This document shows positions 20,430-28,137 of a stretch of 64,000 nucleotides of DNA, piece after piece; within the stretch, counting starts at the first letter, position 1; each line of letters starts with the position of its first letter. This DNA is from Gemmatirosa kalamazoonensis (GTDB lineage: Bacteria > Gemmatimonadota > Gemmatimonadetes > Gemmatimonadales > Gemmatimonadaceae), in NCBI RefSeq assembly GCF_000522985.1, contig NZ_CP007129.1, positions 310,001 through 374,000 of the forward strand, in the 5' to 3' direction. The translations under genes were made by a program, and so were the position numbers. Under the pieces are notes generated by a model. It saw nothing but the letters and a program-made list of their open reading frames with translations. It searched no databases and was not told the origin of the DNA.

Positions 20430-22247
20430 CTACGGCCACTCGACCACGACCAGCGACACGGCCTGCCGAGGCAGCGCGAACTCGAGGCGCGCGCTGCCCC
20501 CGTCGACGTGCACGCTCGACGGCCCGTCGAGCTTCGCGAGCTGCCCCGCGGCCAGGAGCCTGTCGTACTGCTCGCGGCTCGGCGCGATCGGCGATCCCAT
20601 CCGCTTCCACTCGGCGAACGCGTTCGAGTGCGCGTCGTCCACCCGATAGTGCGTGACCCGCGCCTCGCGGGTGCCTGACGGCAGGCCGGCGAGCGACAGC
20701 GACACGCGCGCGCCGGGCCCCGGCACGTCGTCGTCGTGGTAGTGCCACACGAGCACGGCGAGCTTCCCCGGCGCGAGGCTCGCCAGCGCCGACACGTCGG
20801 GCGCGCCGCGCACGCCGTCGCGCACCATCGCGTCGAGCCCCGGATCCCGGTCGCTCTCCGCCGACACGTGCTGGCCGCCGAGCCCCGCGAGCATGCGAAA
20901 CACGTTCAGCACCGGCAGGTCGATGCCGTTCGTGGCGAGCACGCGGAAGCCGGCGAAGTACGGCTGGTCCTCGAACTCGAACGCCCACGTCAGCGCGCCG
21001 AGCAGGTTCACGCCGTGCCGCTCGGCCAGCAGCACCGTGCGCGCGTAGGCCGCGGCGGTGTAGCTCGCGTACATCGTCCCGTTGCGGTAGCCGAGCTGCG
21101 GGCCCTGGCACGCGGCGCAGCCGTCGGGGTCCGACTCGCCGATCACGATCGGCGTCGCGCGCAGCTCGGGGAACGACGCGATGCGCGCGAATCCCTGATC
21201 GATCGTGCGGAGCTGCGCGGCGATGCCGGTGCGCACGTGCCCGTCCACGAAGCTCGGCGCGCCCTTGGCGTGGAACGACACGAAGTCGTGCGGCGTGCCC
21301 GTGGCGCCGGTGGCGAAGTTGCGGCCGCGCAGCACGTGCTCGAGGAAGCCCTGCATGAACGCGCCGCCGCTCCCCGCGACGTCCGGCCCGCCGACGCGCG
21401 CCGTGGGCAGCGCGCGGCGCACACCGGCGATCGCGTGGTCGTGCAGCCGCAGGAACTCCTCGGGCGTCCCCTTCCAATAGCCGATGTTCGGCTCGTTCCA
21501 CACCTCCCAGTACCACCGCTCGACCTCCGCGCGGCCGAAGCGCTCGACGCAGTGCTTCACCCACCGGTACACGAGCTCCTCCCACTTCGCGTAGTCCTTC
21601 GGCGGGTAGGCCCAGCCCGTGTACACGTCGTCGTAGGGGAGCCCCGGGCGCCACGCGTGCTGGTACGGCTCGGGGTGCGTGGACAGCGCCTGCGGCATGA
21701 AGCCGATCTCGACGTACGGGCGCACGCCGCGCGCGAGGTAGGTCGCGAAGATGCGGTCGACGACGGAGAAATCGTACACGGGACGGCCGCGCGCGTCCTC
21801 GGTGTAGACGTTCGTGCTCCCCCACTTCAGCGCCGGCGTGCCATCGCCGGTGACGAGCAGATGGTGCGTGCGGAAGTAGACCTGCGGACCGCCGCTGTCG
21901 CCCAACGAGCCCAGCTCCGCGACGAGCTTGCGGCCGTCCTTCATCGTCGCGTAGTTCGGCTCGTCGGCGCCGAAGAACCGCCACGCGGGTGGCAGCGCGC
22001 CTAACGGTTTCGCGGCGTCGACGCGGATCGCGACCGGGAACGCGGGCTCCTGTGCGCCGCCCGCAAGCGCCGTAGCCGCCGACAGGATCAGCGACAGGAG
22101 CGACAGGAGTCCGACGCTCTTCTTCTCGACAGGATGAACAGGACGGACGGGATGAGAACCAACAACACGTGTAGTGCCTTTGTTGTTGGTCTTTATCCTG
22201 TCCGTCCTGTTCATCCTGTCGAACGCAACGGCAAAGGTGTCGTTCAT
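20430..22247 (-). CDS. GH39-like glycoside hydrolase (beta-xylosidase-type), exported
   Basis: A 605-aa protein from ATG 22247, which overlaps the previous stop (ATGA); ATG 22214 is an internal alternative. The first 50 residues are encoded by repeat R7, including the signal-like LLSLLSLILSAATALAGGA. The catalytic domain resembles GH39/clan-A (beta/alpha)8 enzymes: FFGADEPNYATMKDGRKL, YEDARGR-type Tyr region, the acid/base WEVWNEPNIGYW and the likely nucleophile glutamate in VIGESDPDG. A C-terminal beta domain (about residues 470-605) follows. GH39 members cleave beta-xylosides or alpha-L-iduronides; for this plant-polymer locus a xyloside is more plausible, but the substrate is not proven. 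Confidence 0.8.
   Translation of the reverse strand: MNDTFAVAFDRMNRTDRIKTNNKGTTRVVGSHPVRPVHPVEKKSVGLLSLLSLILSAATALAGGAQEPAFPVAIRVDAAKPLGALPPAWRFFGADEPNYATMKDGRKLVAELGSLGDSGGPQVYFRTHHLLVTGDGTPALKWGSTNVYTEDARGRPVYDFSVVDRIFATYLARGVRPYVEIGFMPQALSTHPEPYQHAWRPGLPYDDVYTGWAYPPKDYAKWEELVYRWVKHCVERFGRAEVERWYWEVWNEPNIGYWKGTPEEFLRLHDHAIAGVRRALPTARVGGPDVAGSGGAFMQGFLEHVLRGRNFATGATGTPHDFVSFHAKGAPSFVDGHVRTGIAAQLRTIDQGFARIASFPELRATPIVIGESDPDGCAACQGPQLGYRNGTMYASYTAAAYARTVLLAERHGVNLLGALTWAFEFEDQPYFAGFRVLATNGIDLPVLNVFRMLAGLGGQHVSAESDRDPGLDAMVRDGVRGAPDVSALASLAPGKLAVLVWHYHDDDVPGPGARVSLSLAGLPSGTREARVTHYRVDDAHSNAFAEWKRMGSPIAPSREQYDRLLAAGQLAKLDGPSSVHVDGGSARLEFALPRQAVSLVVVEWP
22086..22222. repeat. Inverted repeat R7, GACAGGA-word arms
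   Basis: A 42-nt stem (22126-22167 against 22181-22222) with about four mismatches, built from GACAGGA and GGACGGAC words and closing on CCAACAACA ... TGTTGTTGG. Extra GACAGGA units continue at 22086-22110 on one side only. It encodes the N-terminus of the GH39 protein. Confidence 0.88.
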
Positions 22248-23146
22248 CCCATCGGTCCTGTCTGCCCGCCCCGTAGCGGCTCGACGACGGCGGAGACGTC
22301 CTGCTCGCCGAGCCCCGCATCCACCGCGCGATCGAACGCGGTCTGCGCGGTCGCCGCGGTAGTGAGCGTCACGCCGTGGCGCTCGGCCGCACGCTGCGCG
22401 TACACGAGATCCTTGCGCATCAGCGCCAGGTGGAAGCTCGGCGCGTACGCGCGCGCCGCCATGCGTGACGCGAACGTCTTGATCAGCGGGCTCCCCGGCG
22501 CGCCGTTCGTCAGCACCTCGAGCGCCTGGTCGCGGTCGAGCCCCGCGCGTTCGACGACGGCGAGAGCTTCGGCGAGCGACGCCGCCTGCACGCCGCACAG
22601 GAAGTTGTTCACGAGCTTGAGCAGCGCGCCGCTCCCCGTGGGCCCCACGTGCACGACGCCGCGCCCCATCGCCTCGAACGCCGGACGCGCGCGCGCCAGC
22701 GCCGCCGCCGCACCGCCGACGAGGAACAGCAGCTCGCCCGCGTTCGCCTGCGTCTTGCTTCCAGTGACCGGCGCGTCGAGCAGCGCGCAGCCGCGCGCGT
22801 CCGCGGCGGCGGCCAGCTCGGCGACCCACTCCGGCGTCAGCGTGCTGGATTCGACCATCACCGTGTCGGGCGCAGCGGCGCCCAACGCGCCGCGGTCGCC
22901 GAGCCACACCGCGCGCGACGCCGCGTCGTCGGCGACCATCGCGATCACGATCGACGCGCCGGTGGCCGCGTCGCGCGGCGAGTCGGCCACGCGCGCGCCG
23001 GCGGCGGCGAGCGGCGCGGCGCGCTCGGCGGAGCGGTTCCACACGGTCAGCGGGAACCCGGCGCCCAACAGGCTTCGCGCCATGCCGCTGCCCATCGTGC
23101 CGAGGCCGAGCAGCGCGACGCGCGGGCGCGCGGTGTCGGCGCTCAT
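22244..23146 (-). CDS. 3-hydroxyisobutyrate/beta-hydroxyacid dehydrogenase family
   Basis: A 300-aa NAD(P)-binding protein. Rossmann motif LLGLGTMGSGMA near residue 15, substrate segment DAPVTGSKTQANAGEL, and the catalytic lysine in LLKLVNNF fit the HIBADH / tartronate-semialdehyde reductase family. ATG 23146 overlaps the stop of the FAH gene (ATGA). The neighbours (enolase-type dehydratase, FAH protein, MFS carrier) suggest it reduces or oxidises a hydroxy-acid intermediate of sugar-acid breakdown. The specific substrate is not readable. Confidence 0.85.
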   Translation of the reverse strand: MSADTARPRVALLGLGTMGSGMARSLLGAGFPLTVWNRSAERAAPLAAAGARVADSPRDAATGASIVIAMVADDAASRAVWLGDRGALGAAAPDTVMVESSTLTPEWVAELAAAADARGCALLDAPVTGSKTQANAGELLFLVGGAAAALARARPAFEAMGRGVVHVGPTGSGALLKLVNNFLCGVQAASLAEALAVVERAGLDRDQALEVLTNGAPGSPLIKTFASRMAARAYAPSFHLALMRKDLVYAQRAAERHGVTLTTAATAQTAFDRAVDAGLGEQDVSAVVEPLRGGQTGPMG

Positions 23147-24141
23147 GCGAGCGACCCCACGGCGACCGGCGCGTGCGACGCCGCGTCCACGCGCAGCGGG
23201 TTGCGCAGCGCGCGGCCGAAGCCGTCGAACGCCACGCGCATCACGTCGCCGTCGACGAGACGCAGACCGTCGCCGAAGCTCAGCGCGCAGGCGCCGAAGT
23301 AGTGCACGTGCGCGTCTCCCGGCCGCCGGTGCGCGGCGAACTTGAAGTGATGATGCTCGATGTTGGACAGGCTGTGCGACATCTCCGCCTCGCCGGTGAG
23401 GATGGTGCGCGACCAGACGTCGGTGCCGCCGCGCTCGATCGCCACCTCGCCGCGCACCGAGTCGAACGTGGGACCGACGACCAGCTCGGGGCCGAGCGCG
23501 CAGGTGCGCAGCTTGGATCCGGCGAGGTTGAGGTAGTTGCGCTTCTCGAACACGTGGTCGGAGAACTCGTTGCCCGTGCACATCCCCACGCGCCACGGCG
23601 TGCCGTCCGGCGCGACGACGTAGATGCCCGCGATCTCCGCCTCCTCGCCGCCGTCCTCCGCGTACGGGGGCACCTCGAGCGGCTCGCCGTGCGCACGCAG
23701 CGTGGTGCCGCATCCCTTGTAAAACCACTCAGGCGCCACGCCCACCACGCCGTCGGCGGGCCTGCCGCGCTCGAGGCCCCAGCGGAACATCCTCATGCTG
23801 TCGGTGAGCTGCGACTCGTCGCCGTGCATCGCCTGCCGGTCGCGCGCGCTGCCGAGGTGCGTGAGGCCCGTGCCGGTCACGAGACAGCGTGCCGGCTCCT
23901 CGGGATGGTCGAACGGCACCATGAGACGCCACGCGCTGCGGCCCTCGTATACCTCATCGTAGTCGAGCGTCTCGTCGCTCGCGTGCTCGTGCACGATGTC
24001 GGTGAGGGACTTGCCGCCGACGATCGCGGCCTGCGCGAGCGCGTACGTCGAGTCGAACGTGCCTAACAGTCGGAGCCGCGGCTCGTCCACGAGCGCGACG
24101 CGGCGCTCCGAGCCCCGGCGGAGTTGTGCGAGTCGGGTCAT
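23143..24141 (-). CDS. FAH family protein of the GguC/AraD1 type
   Basis: A 332-aa cytosolic protein with segments typical of the GguC/AraD1 branch of the fumarylacetoacetate hydrolase family: STYALAQAAI, CLVTGTGLTHLGSA, WFYKGCG, GGEEAEIAGIYV, GNEFSDHVFE, NYLNLAGSKLRTC and HHHFKFAAHRRPGDAHVHYFG. FAH enzymes use a divalent metal to hydrolyse or dehydrate 2-keto-3-deoxy acids; this branch often sits beside sugar-acid dehydratases and is proposed to act on 2-keto-3-deoxy-arabinonate-like compounds. Here it lies between a rhamnonate-dehydratase-like gene (103-bp gap with repeat R8) and the HIBADH gene, in keeping with that role. Confidence 0.85.
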   Translation of the reverse strand: MTRLAQLRRGSERRVALVDEPRLRLLGTFDSTYALAQAAIVGGKSLTDIVHEHASDETLDYDEVYEGRSAWRLMVPFDHPEEPARCLVTGTGLTHLGSARDRQAMHGDESQLTDSMRMFRWGLERGRPADGVVGVAPEWFYKGCGTTLRAHGEPLEVPPYAEDGGEEAEIAGIYVVAPDGTPWRVGMCTGNEFSDHVFEKRNYLNLAGSKLRTCALGPELVVGPTFDSVRGEVAIERGGTDVWSRTILTGEAEMSHSLSNIEHHHFKFAAHRRPGDAHVHYFGACALSFGDGLRLVDGDVMRVAFDGFGRALRNPLRVDAASHAPVAVGSLA

Positions 24142-24154
24142 GCTCTGGAGGTCT

Positions 24155-24232
24155 CACGCGGAGACGCGGAGAACGCGGAGACAACCAACATGAGGTTGTT
24201 GCCGTTCTCCGCGTCCTCCGCGTCTCCGCGTG
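24155..24232. repeat. Inverted repeat R8, CGCGGAG-word arms
   Basis: Left arm 24155-24189 (CACGCGGAGACGCGGAG...) and right arm 24195-24232 form a long stem ending in a CAACCAAC / GTTGTTG core. It fills the gap between the enolase and FAH genes. A 36-codon frame (24138-24248, minus) reads through it, with overlapping start/stop signals on both sides. Confidence 0.88.
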
Positions 24233-24244
24233 CAATGTCGACGT

Positions 24245-25423
24245 TCACTCGATCACCTCGAACCGCTCCAGCGACGCCTCGTTCACCGTCAGTCCCAGCC
24301 CCGGCACGTTCTCCGGAAGATCGATGAACCCGTCGGTCGGCGTCGGCTCGCCGTCGAAGATGTACCAGAACAGCTCGTTCCCGACCTCGACGTCGACCGG
24401 CGGGAAGAACTCCGCCATCGGCGAGTTGAGGCTCGCCATCACGACGTGGTAGTTGTGCATCTGCCCCGCGTGCGGGATCACCGGGATGCCGTGCGCCTCG
24501 GCCAGCGCGGCGATCTTGCGCGCCTGCGTGAGACCGCCCACGCGGTTCGTGTCGAACTGCACGTAGTCGAGCGCCCGCGCCTCGAGCAGATCGCGGAAGC
24601 CGGCGAGCGTGAACTCGTGCTCGCCGCCGGCGATCGGGATCGACGTGCGCCGCCGGAGCTCCGCGTAGCCGTGCGTGTCGTCGGGGATCACCGCCTCCTC
24701 CAGCCACCGCAGCCCGAACGGCTCGAGCAGCGGGAGCATGCGCTTCGCGTAGTCGAGCGACCAGCCCATGTAGGCGTCGGCCATCACGTCCACGTCGTCG
24801 CCGACCGTCTCGCGCACGGTGCGCACGAGATCGACGTTGTGCCGCATCCCGGCCGCGCCGTCGGTGGGACCCCAGCCGAAGCGGAGCTTCATCGCACGGT
24901 AGCCCTCGCGCTTGTAGCGCGCCGCCTCCGACGCCAGCTCGTCGAGCGGGGTGCTGTACAGCCGGCTCGCGTACACCGGGATGCGCGGCTTCGTGCGGCC
25001 GCCTAACAAGCGATACACCGGCTGCCGCGCCGCCTTGCCGAGCAGATCCCACAGCGCGATGTCCACCGCGCTGATCGCGACCATGCCGATCCCCTTCCGG
25101 CCGAACGCCATGGTCTTGCGGTACATGTGCTGCCAGAGGAACTCCACGTCCCACGGATCGGCGCCGACCAGCAGCGGCGCGAGATAGAGGTCGATCACCT
25201 GCTTCGTGACGCGCGGCGACAGTGCCGCGTTGCCGACGCCCACCAGGCCGTCGTCGGTGAAGATCTCGCACAGCAGCCAGCCGTGGAACGTGAACGTCCC
25301 CATGGTCTCGGGCGCGAGCGACGGGGCGACGAGGTCCATCGGGTTCGTGCAGAAGTGGGGCGGCAGCGGGACGACGGGTCCCTTCCACTCCACGACGCGG
25401 GTGCGGATCCGCGTGATCTTCAT
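24245..25423 (-). CDS. Enolase-superfamily sugar-acid dehydratase, L-rhamnonate dehydratase-like
   Basis: A 392-aa mandelate-racemase/enolase superfamily protein. Metal ligands are expected at Asp in VMADAYMGW, Glu in WLEEAV and Glu in GGEHEF; a catalytic His lies in VIPHAGQMHNYH. The segment FGWGPTDGAAGMRHN is shared with L-rhamnonate dehydratases, and an N-terminal PPHF histidine could serve as their second base. These enzymes dehydrate a C5-C6 aldonate to the 2-keto-3-deoxy acid. Arabinonate or another aldonate is possible instead of rhamnonate. ATG 25423 overlaps the stop of the MFS gene (ATGA). Confidence 0.85.
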   Translation of the reverse strand: MKITRIRTRVVEWKGPVVPLPPHFCTNPMDLVAPSLAPETMGTFTFHGWLLCEIFTDDGLVGVGNAALSPRVTKQVIDLYLAPLLVGADPWDVEFLWQHMYRKTMAFGRKGIGMVAISAVDIALWDLLGKAARQPVYRLLGGRTKPRIPVYASRLYSTPLDELASEAARYKREGYRAMKLRFGWGPTDGAAGMRHNVDLVRTVRETVGDDVDVMADAYMGWSLDYAKRMLPLLEPFGLRWLEEAVIPDDTHGYAELRRRTSIPIAGGEHEFTLAGFRDLLEARALDYVQFDTNRVGGLTQARKIAALAEAHGIPVIPHAGQMHNYHVVMASLNSPMAEFFPPVDVEVGNELFWYIFDGEPTPTDGFIDLPENVPGLGLTVNEASLERFEVIE

Positions 25424-26739
25424 GCGGGTTGCGTGACGGGTTGCCGCTCGGCGAGAGCGGTCGAGAGCGGCCGGATGACGGGGATGCCGACGCACAGGAC
25501 CGCGAACGCGATCACGTGCAGCGATCCCGAGATCACGAGCGCGGGGGTGTAGCTCTGGCCGTGGTCGCGCAGATACCCGACCACCTGGCCGAGCAGCACG
25601 CCGCCCATCGCGCCGCCGAAGCCGACCAGTCCCGCGAGCGTGCCGACGGCACGGCGCGAGATCATGTCGGTCGGGAGGATCATGACGAGCGTGGACCACG
25701 ACTGCTGGCCGAAGAACGCGAGGCTGAACACGAAGATCACCCAGCCCACGGAGTGCAGCCCCGGCACGAGCATCACCCACGGCATGAGTGCCGCGCTCGC
25801 GCCGAGCGCGATCTTGCGCGCCGCGTTCACCGACAGGCCGCGCGCGAGCAGCCGGCTCGAGAGCGCGCCGCCGCACACGGAGCCGACACCCGACGCCGCG
25901 TACGGGATCCAGCCGATCGCGCCCGCGGTCCTGATGTCGAGGTGGAACGCGTCGAACAGGTACTTCGGGAGCCAGAACAGGTAGAAGTACCACGCGCCGT
26001 CGCTCAGGAACTTCGCGAGCACCACCGCCCACGTCTCGCGGTGGCGCAGCAGCGCGCCTAACGGAGAGCGCTCCACCTCCGCCGGCGCGGTCGCCGGCTC
26101 GGCCGGCGTGCGATAGACGCGCCACCACCACAGGGTCCAGAGCAGGCCGAGCGCGCCGGTGAGGAAGAAGACCCACCGCCACGGCGCGAGCCCGAGCCAG
26201 TCCACGCGCGTGAGCACGAGCGCGATGAGCGGCGGCGCGGCGACGGCGCCGACGGCGGTGCCGGCGTTGATCATCCCCATCGCGGTGGAGCGCTCGGTCA
26301 CCGGAAACCACTCCGCCACCGCGCGCGTCGCCGTGGGAAAGCCGCCGCCCTCGCCGACGCCCAACAGCAGGCGACTCGCGCCGAGCATGAGGACGCCGAA
26401 GGGGAGGCCGAGCAGCGCGGGCATGCCGTGATTGCCGGCGAGCCCGTGGCTCGCGCACGCCAGCGACCAGAAGAGCATGATGACGAGGAACCCGCGCCGC
26501 GTCCCCTGCGCGTCCACGAACCGCCCGCCGCCGAGGTACATCAGCCCGTACGTGATCAGGAACGCCGAGTCGAGCGACGCCTTCGTCTCGTTCGAGATCG
26601 CGATGTCGCGCTGCACCGCGGCGATCGCCCACGGGAGCGTCTGCCGATCGAGATAGCTGATCGCGATCGCGACGGTGACGAGGAGCGCGATGCGCCACCG
26701 GCGATGCTCGATGCTTCGATCCGGCGGGCGTGGCTCCAT
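25420..26739 (-). CDS. MFS transporter, anion:cation symporter type (hexuronate/aldonate-like)
   Basis: A 439-aa inner-membrane protein with about 12 hydrophobic segments. MFS signatures include ISYLDRQTLPWAI in helix 1, GGRFVDAQGTRRG between helices 2 and 3, and GVGEGGGFPTATRAVAEWFP in helix 4, which are typical of the ACS family that carries hexuronates, galactonate and glucarate. ATG 26739 was chosen because the extra upstream residues would be encoded by repeat R9. It precedes the aldonate dehydratase with an ATGA overlap, which supports import of a sugar acid. Confidence 0.88.
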   Translation of the reverse strand: MEPRPPDRSIEHRRWRIALLVTVAIAISYLDRQTLPWAIAAVQRDIAISNETKASLDSAFLITYGLMYLGGGRFVDAQGTRRGFLVIMLFWSLACASHGLAGNHGMPALLGLPFGVLMLGASRLLLGVGEGGGFPTATRAVAEWFPVTERSTAMGMINAGTAVGAVAAPPLIALVLTRVDWLGLAPWRWVFFLTGALGLLWTLWWWRVYRTPAEPATAPAEVERSPLGALLRHRETWAVVLAKFLSDGAWYFYLFWLPKYLFDAFHLDIRTAGAIGWIPYAASGVGSVCGGALSSRLLARGLSVNAARKIALGASAALMPWVMLVPGLHSVGWVIFVFSLAFFGQQSWSTLVMILPTDMISRRAVGTLAGLVGFGGAMGGVLLGQVVGYLRDHGQSYTPALVISGSLHVIAFAVLCVGIPVIRPLSTALAERQPVTQPA

Positions 26740-26765
26740 GCGCGGGACGGCTCCTCGGGTGTGGG

Positions 26766-26870
26766 ACGCGGATCGCGCCGATGTCGCGGATACTCGTGCT
26801 CGTTCCGATTCGTTGAGCACCGGCTTCTCCGTCGAATCAGCGCGATCCGCGTGATCCGCGTGATCCGCGA
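26766..26870. repeat. Inverted repeat R9, GATCCGCG-word arms, imperfect
   Basis: GGACGCGGATCGCGCC (26764 on) faces three tandem GATCCGCGT units (26843-26870), with an AT-richer centre. It is weaker than the other elements. The right arm encodes the SRGSRGSRGSR tail of the GalM-like protein. Confidence 0.65.
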
Positions 26871-28030
26871 CTCGACCGGGGAGTCGTCCGTGTCGAGGAG
26901 GCCGGACCCGGCGCGACGGAGAAGCGGTAGATCGTCGTCGACCGGAACGTCTCGCCCGGTCGCAGCACGATCGACGGGAACTCGGAGTGGTGGATCGCGT
27001 CCGGGAAGTGCTGGGTCTCGAGCGAGAACCCCGCGTGCCGCTGCAGCACGATCCCGCCGACGCCCGTGAGGCTTCCGTCGAACCGGTTGCCGGTGAAGAG
27101 CTGCACGCCCGGCTCGGTGGTCCACACCTCCATCGCGCGCCCCGACGCCGGCTCCTCGACGCGCGCCGCGAGTCGCAGCGTGCCGTCGGCGGAATCGATG
27201 ACGAAGTTGTGGTCGTAGCCGTTCGTCGCGCCGTCGTACGCGCCGATGCGCTCGCCGATGCGATGCGGGCGCGCGAAGTCGAGCGGCGTGCCCGCGACCG
27301 CGGCGAGCGCGCCGGTCGGGATCAGCGCCGCGTCCACCGGCGTGTAGCGGCTCGCGTGCAGCGTGAGCACGTGATCGAGCACGGTGGCGCTCCCGGCGCC
27401 GGCGAGGTTGAAGAAGCTGTGATTCGTGAGGTTGACCGGCGTCGCGCGGTCGGCGGTCGCGGTGTAGTCGAGGCGGAGCGCGTCGTCGTCTCCGAGCGTG
27501 TAGGCGACGGTGACGTCGAGCGTGCCGGGGTAGCCCTCCTCGCCGTCGGCGCTCGTGTACGAGAACGCGACGCCGTGGTCGACCGGTCGGGCGCGCCAGA
27601 CGCGCTTGTCGAAGCCGCGGGCGCCGCCGTGCAGGTGGTGCGGCGGCCGGTTCGCGGCGAGCGCGTAGTCGCGGCCGTCGAGCGTGAAGTGCGCGCCGGC
27701 GATGCGGTTCGCGACGCGGCCGAGCGTGGCGCCCATGTAGTAGCCCGAGGCGACGTAGTCGTCGAGCCGGTCGAAGCCGAGGACGACGTCGGCGCGCCGG
27801 CGGTCGCGGTCGGGGACCCACAGCTCGGTGAGCGTGGCGCCGTAGGTCGTGACCGTCGCGGCGGTGCCGCGGGCGTTCGTGATCGTGTAGCGGTCGACGG
27901 CCTCGCCGGCGGCGGTGGTGCCGAAGGCGCGGCGCTCGACGCGGGAGCGCGGCGTGGGGTCGCGCGGGGGTGCGGCGTGGCAGCCGGCCGCGAGGAGGAC
28001 GGCGGCGATGCCGAGGGTGGGGCGGCGCAT
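26837..28030 (-). CDS. Aldose 1-epimerase (GalM family) lipoprotein
   Basis: A 397-aa protein. ATG 28030 gives a lipoprotein signal (GIAAVLLAAGC). GalM hallmarks: NRIAGAHFTLDG, PPHHLHGGARGFDKRVW, the acid His in NLTNHSFFNLAG, GYDHNFV, and the base Glu in FSLETQHFPDAIHH. The enzyme interconverts alpha and beta anomers of free sugars. The last dozen residues (repeated RGS units) are encoded by repeat R9 and look like an acquired tail. As first gene of the long minus-strand run it lies behind two GGATA-N3-TATCC palindromes. Confidence 0.9.
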   Translation of the reverse strand: MRRPTLGIAAVLLAAGCHAAPPRDPTPRSRVERRAFGTTAAGEAVDRYTITNARGTAATVTTYGATLTELWVPDRDRRRADVVLGFDRLDDYVASGYYMGATLGRVANRIAGAHFTLDGRDYALAANRPPHHLHGGARGFDKRVWRARPVDHGVAFSYTSADGEEGYPGTLDVTVAYTLGDDDALRLDYTATADRATPVNLTNHSFFNLAGAGSATVLDHVLTLHASRYTPVDAALIPTGALAAVAGTPLDFARPHRIGERIGAYDGATNGYDHNFVIDSADGTLRLAARVEEPASGRAMEVWTTEPGVQLFTGNRFDGSLTGVGGIVLQRHAGFSLETQHFPDAIHHSEFPSIVLRPGETFRSTTIYRFSVAPGPASSTRTTPRSSRGSRGSRGSR

Positions 28031-28037
28031 CGCGGCC

Positions 28038-28050
28038 GGATATAGTATCC
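28038..28050. promoter_or_regulatory. GGATA-N3-TATCC palindrome, site 1
   Basis: The sequence is GGATATAGTATCC, 8 bp upstream of the GalM start codon in the divergent promoter region 28031-28137. It is one of five such AT-rich palindromes, each next to a carbohydrate or hydroxyproline gene, and is a candidate operator of the GntR protein at 33057. Confidence 0.6.
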
Positions 28051-28094
28051 AATAGCCGGCGCCGCAAGCGCGACTCGCGAGATCCCGGTTCGCA

Positions 28095-28107
28095 GGATAC
28101 AATATCC
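28095..28107. promoter_or_regulatory. GGATA-N3-TATCC palindrome, site 2
   Basis: The sequence is GGATACAATATCC, the exact reverse complement of the two sites at 40322 and 40383. It lies 31 bp before the start of the BNR-repeat gene, on the other side of the same divergent promoter as site 1. Confidence 0.65.
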
Positions 28108-28137
28108 ACACCCTCACCCCGCCCGCGAGGCGTCTCG

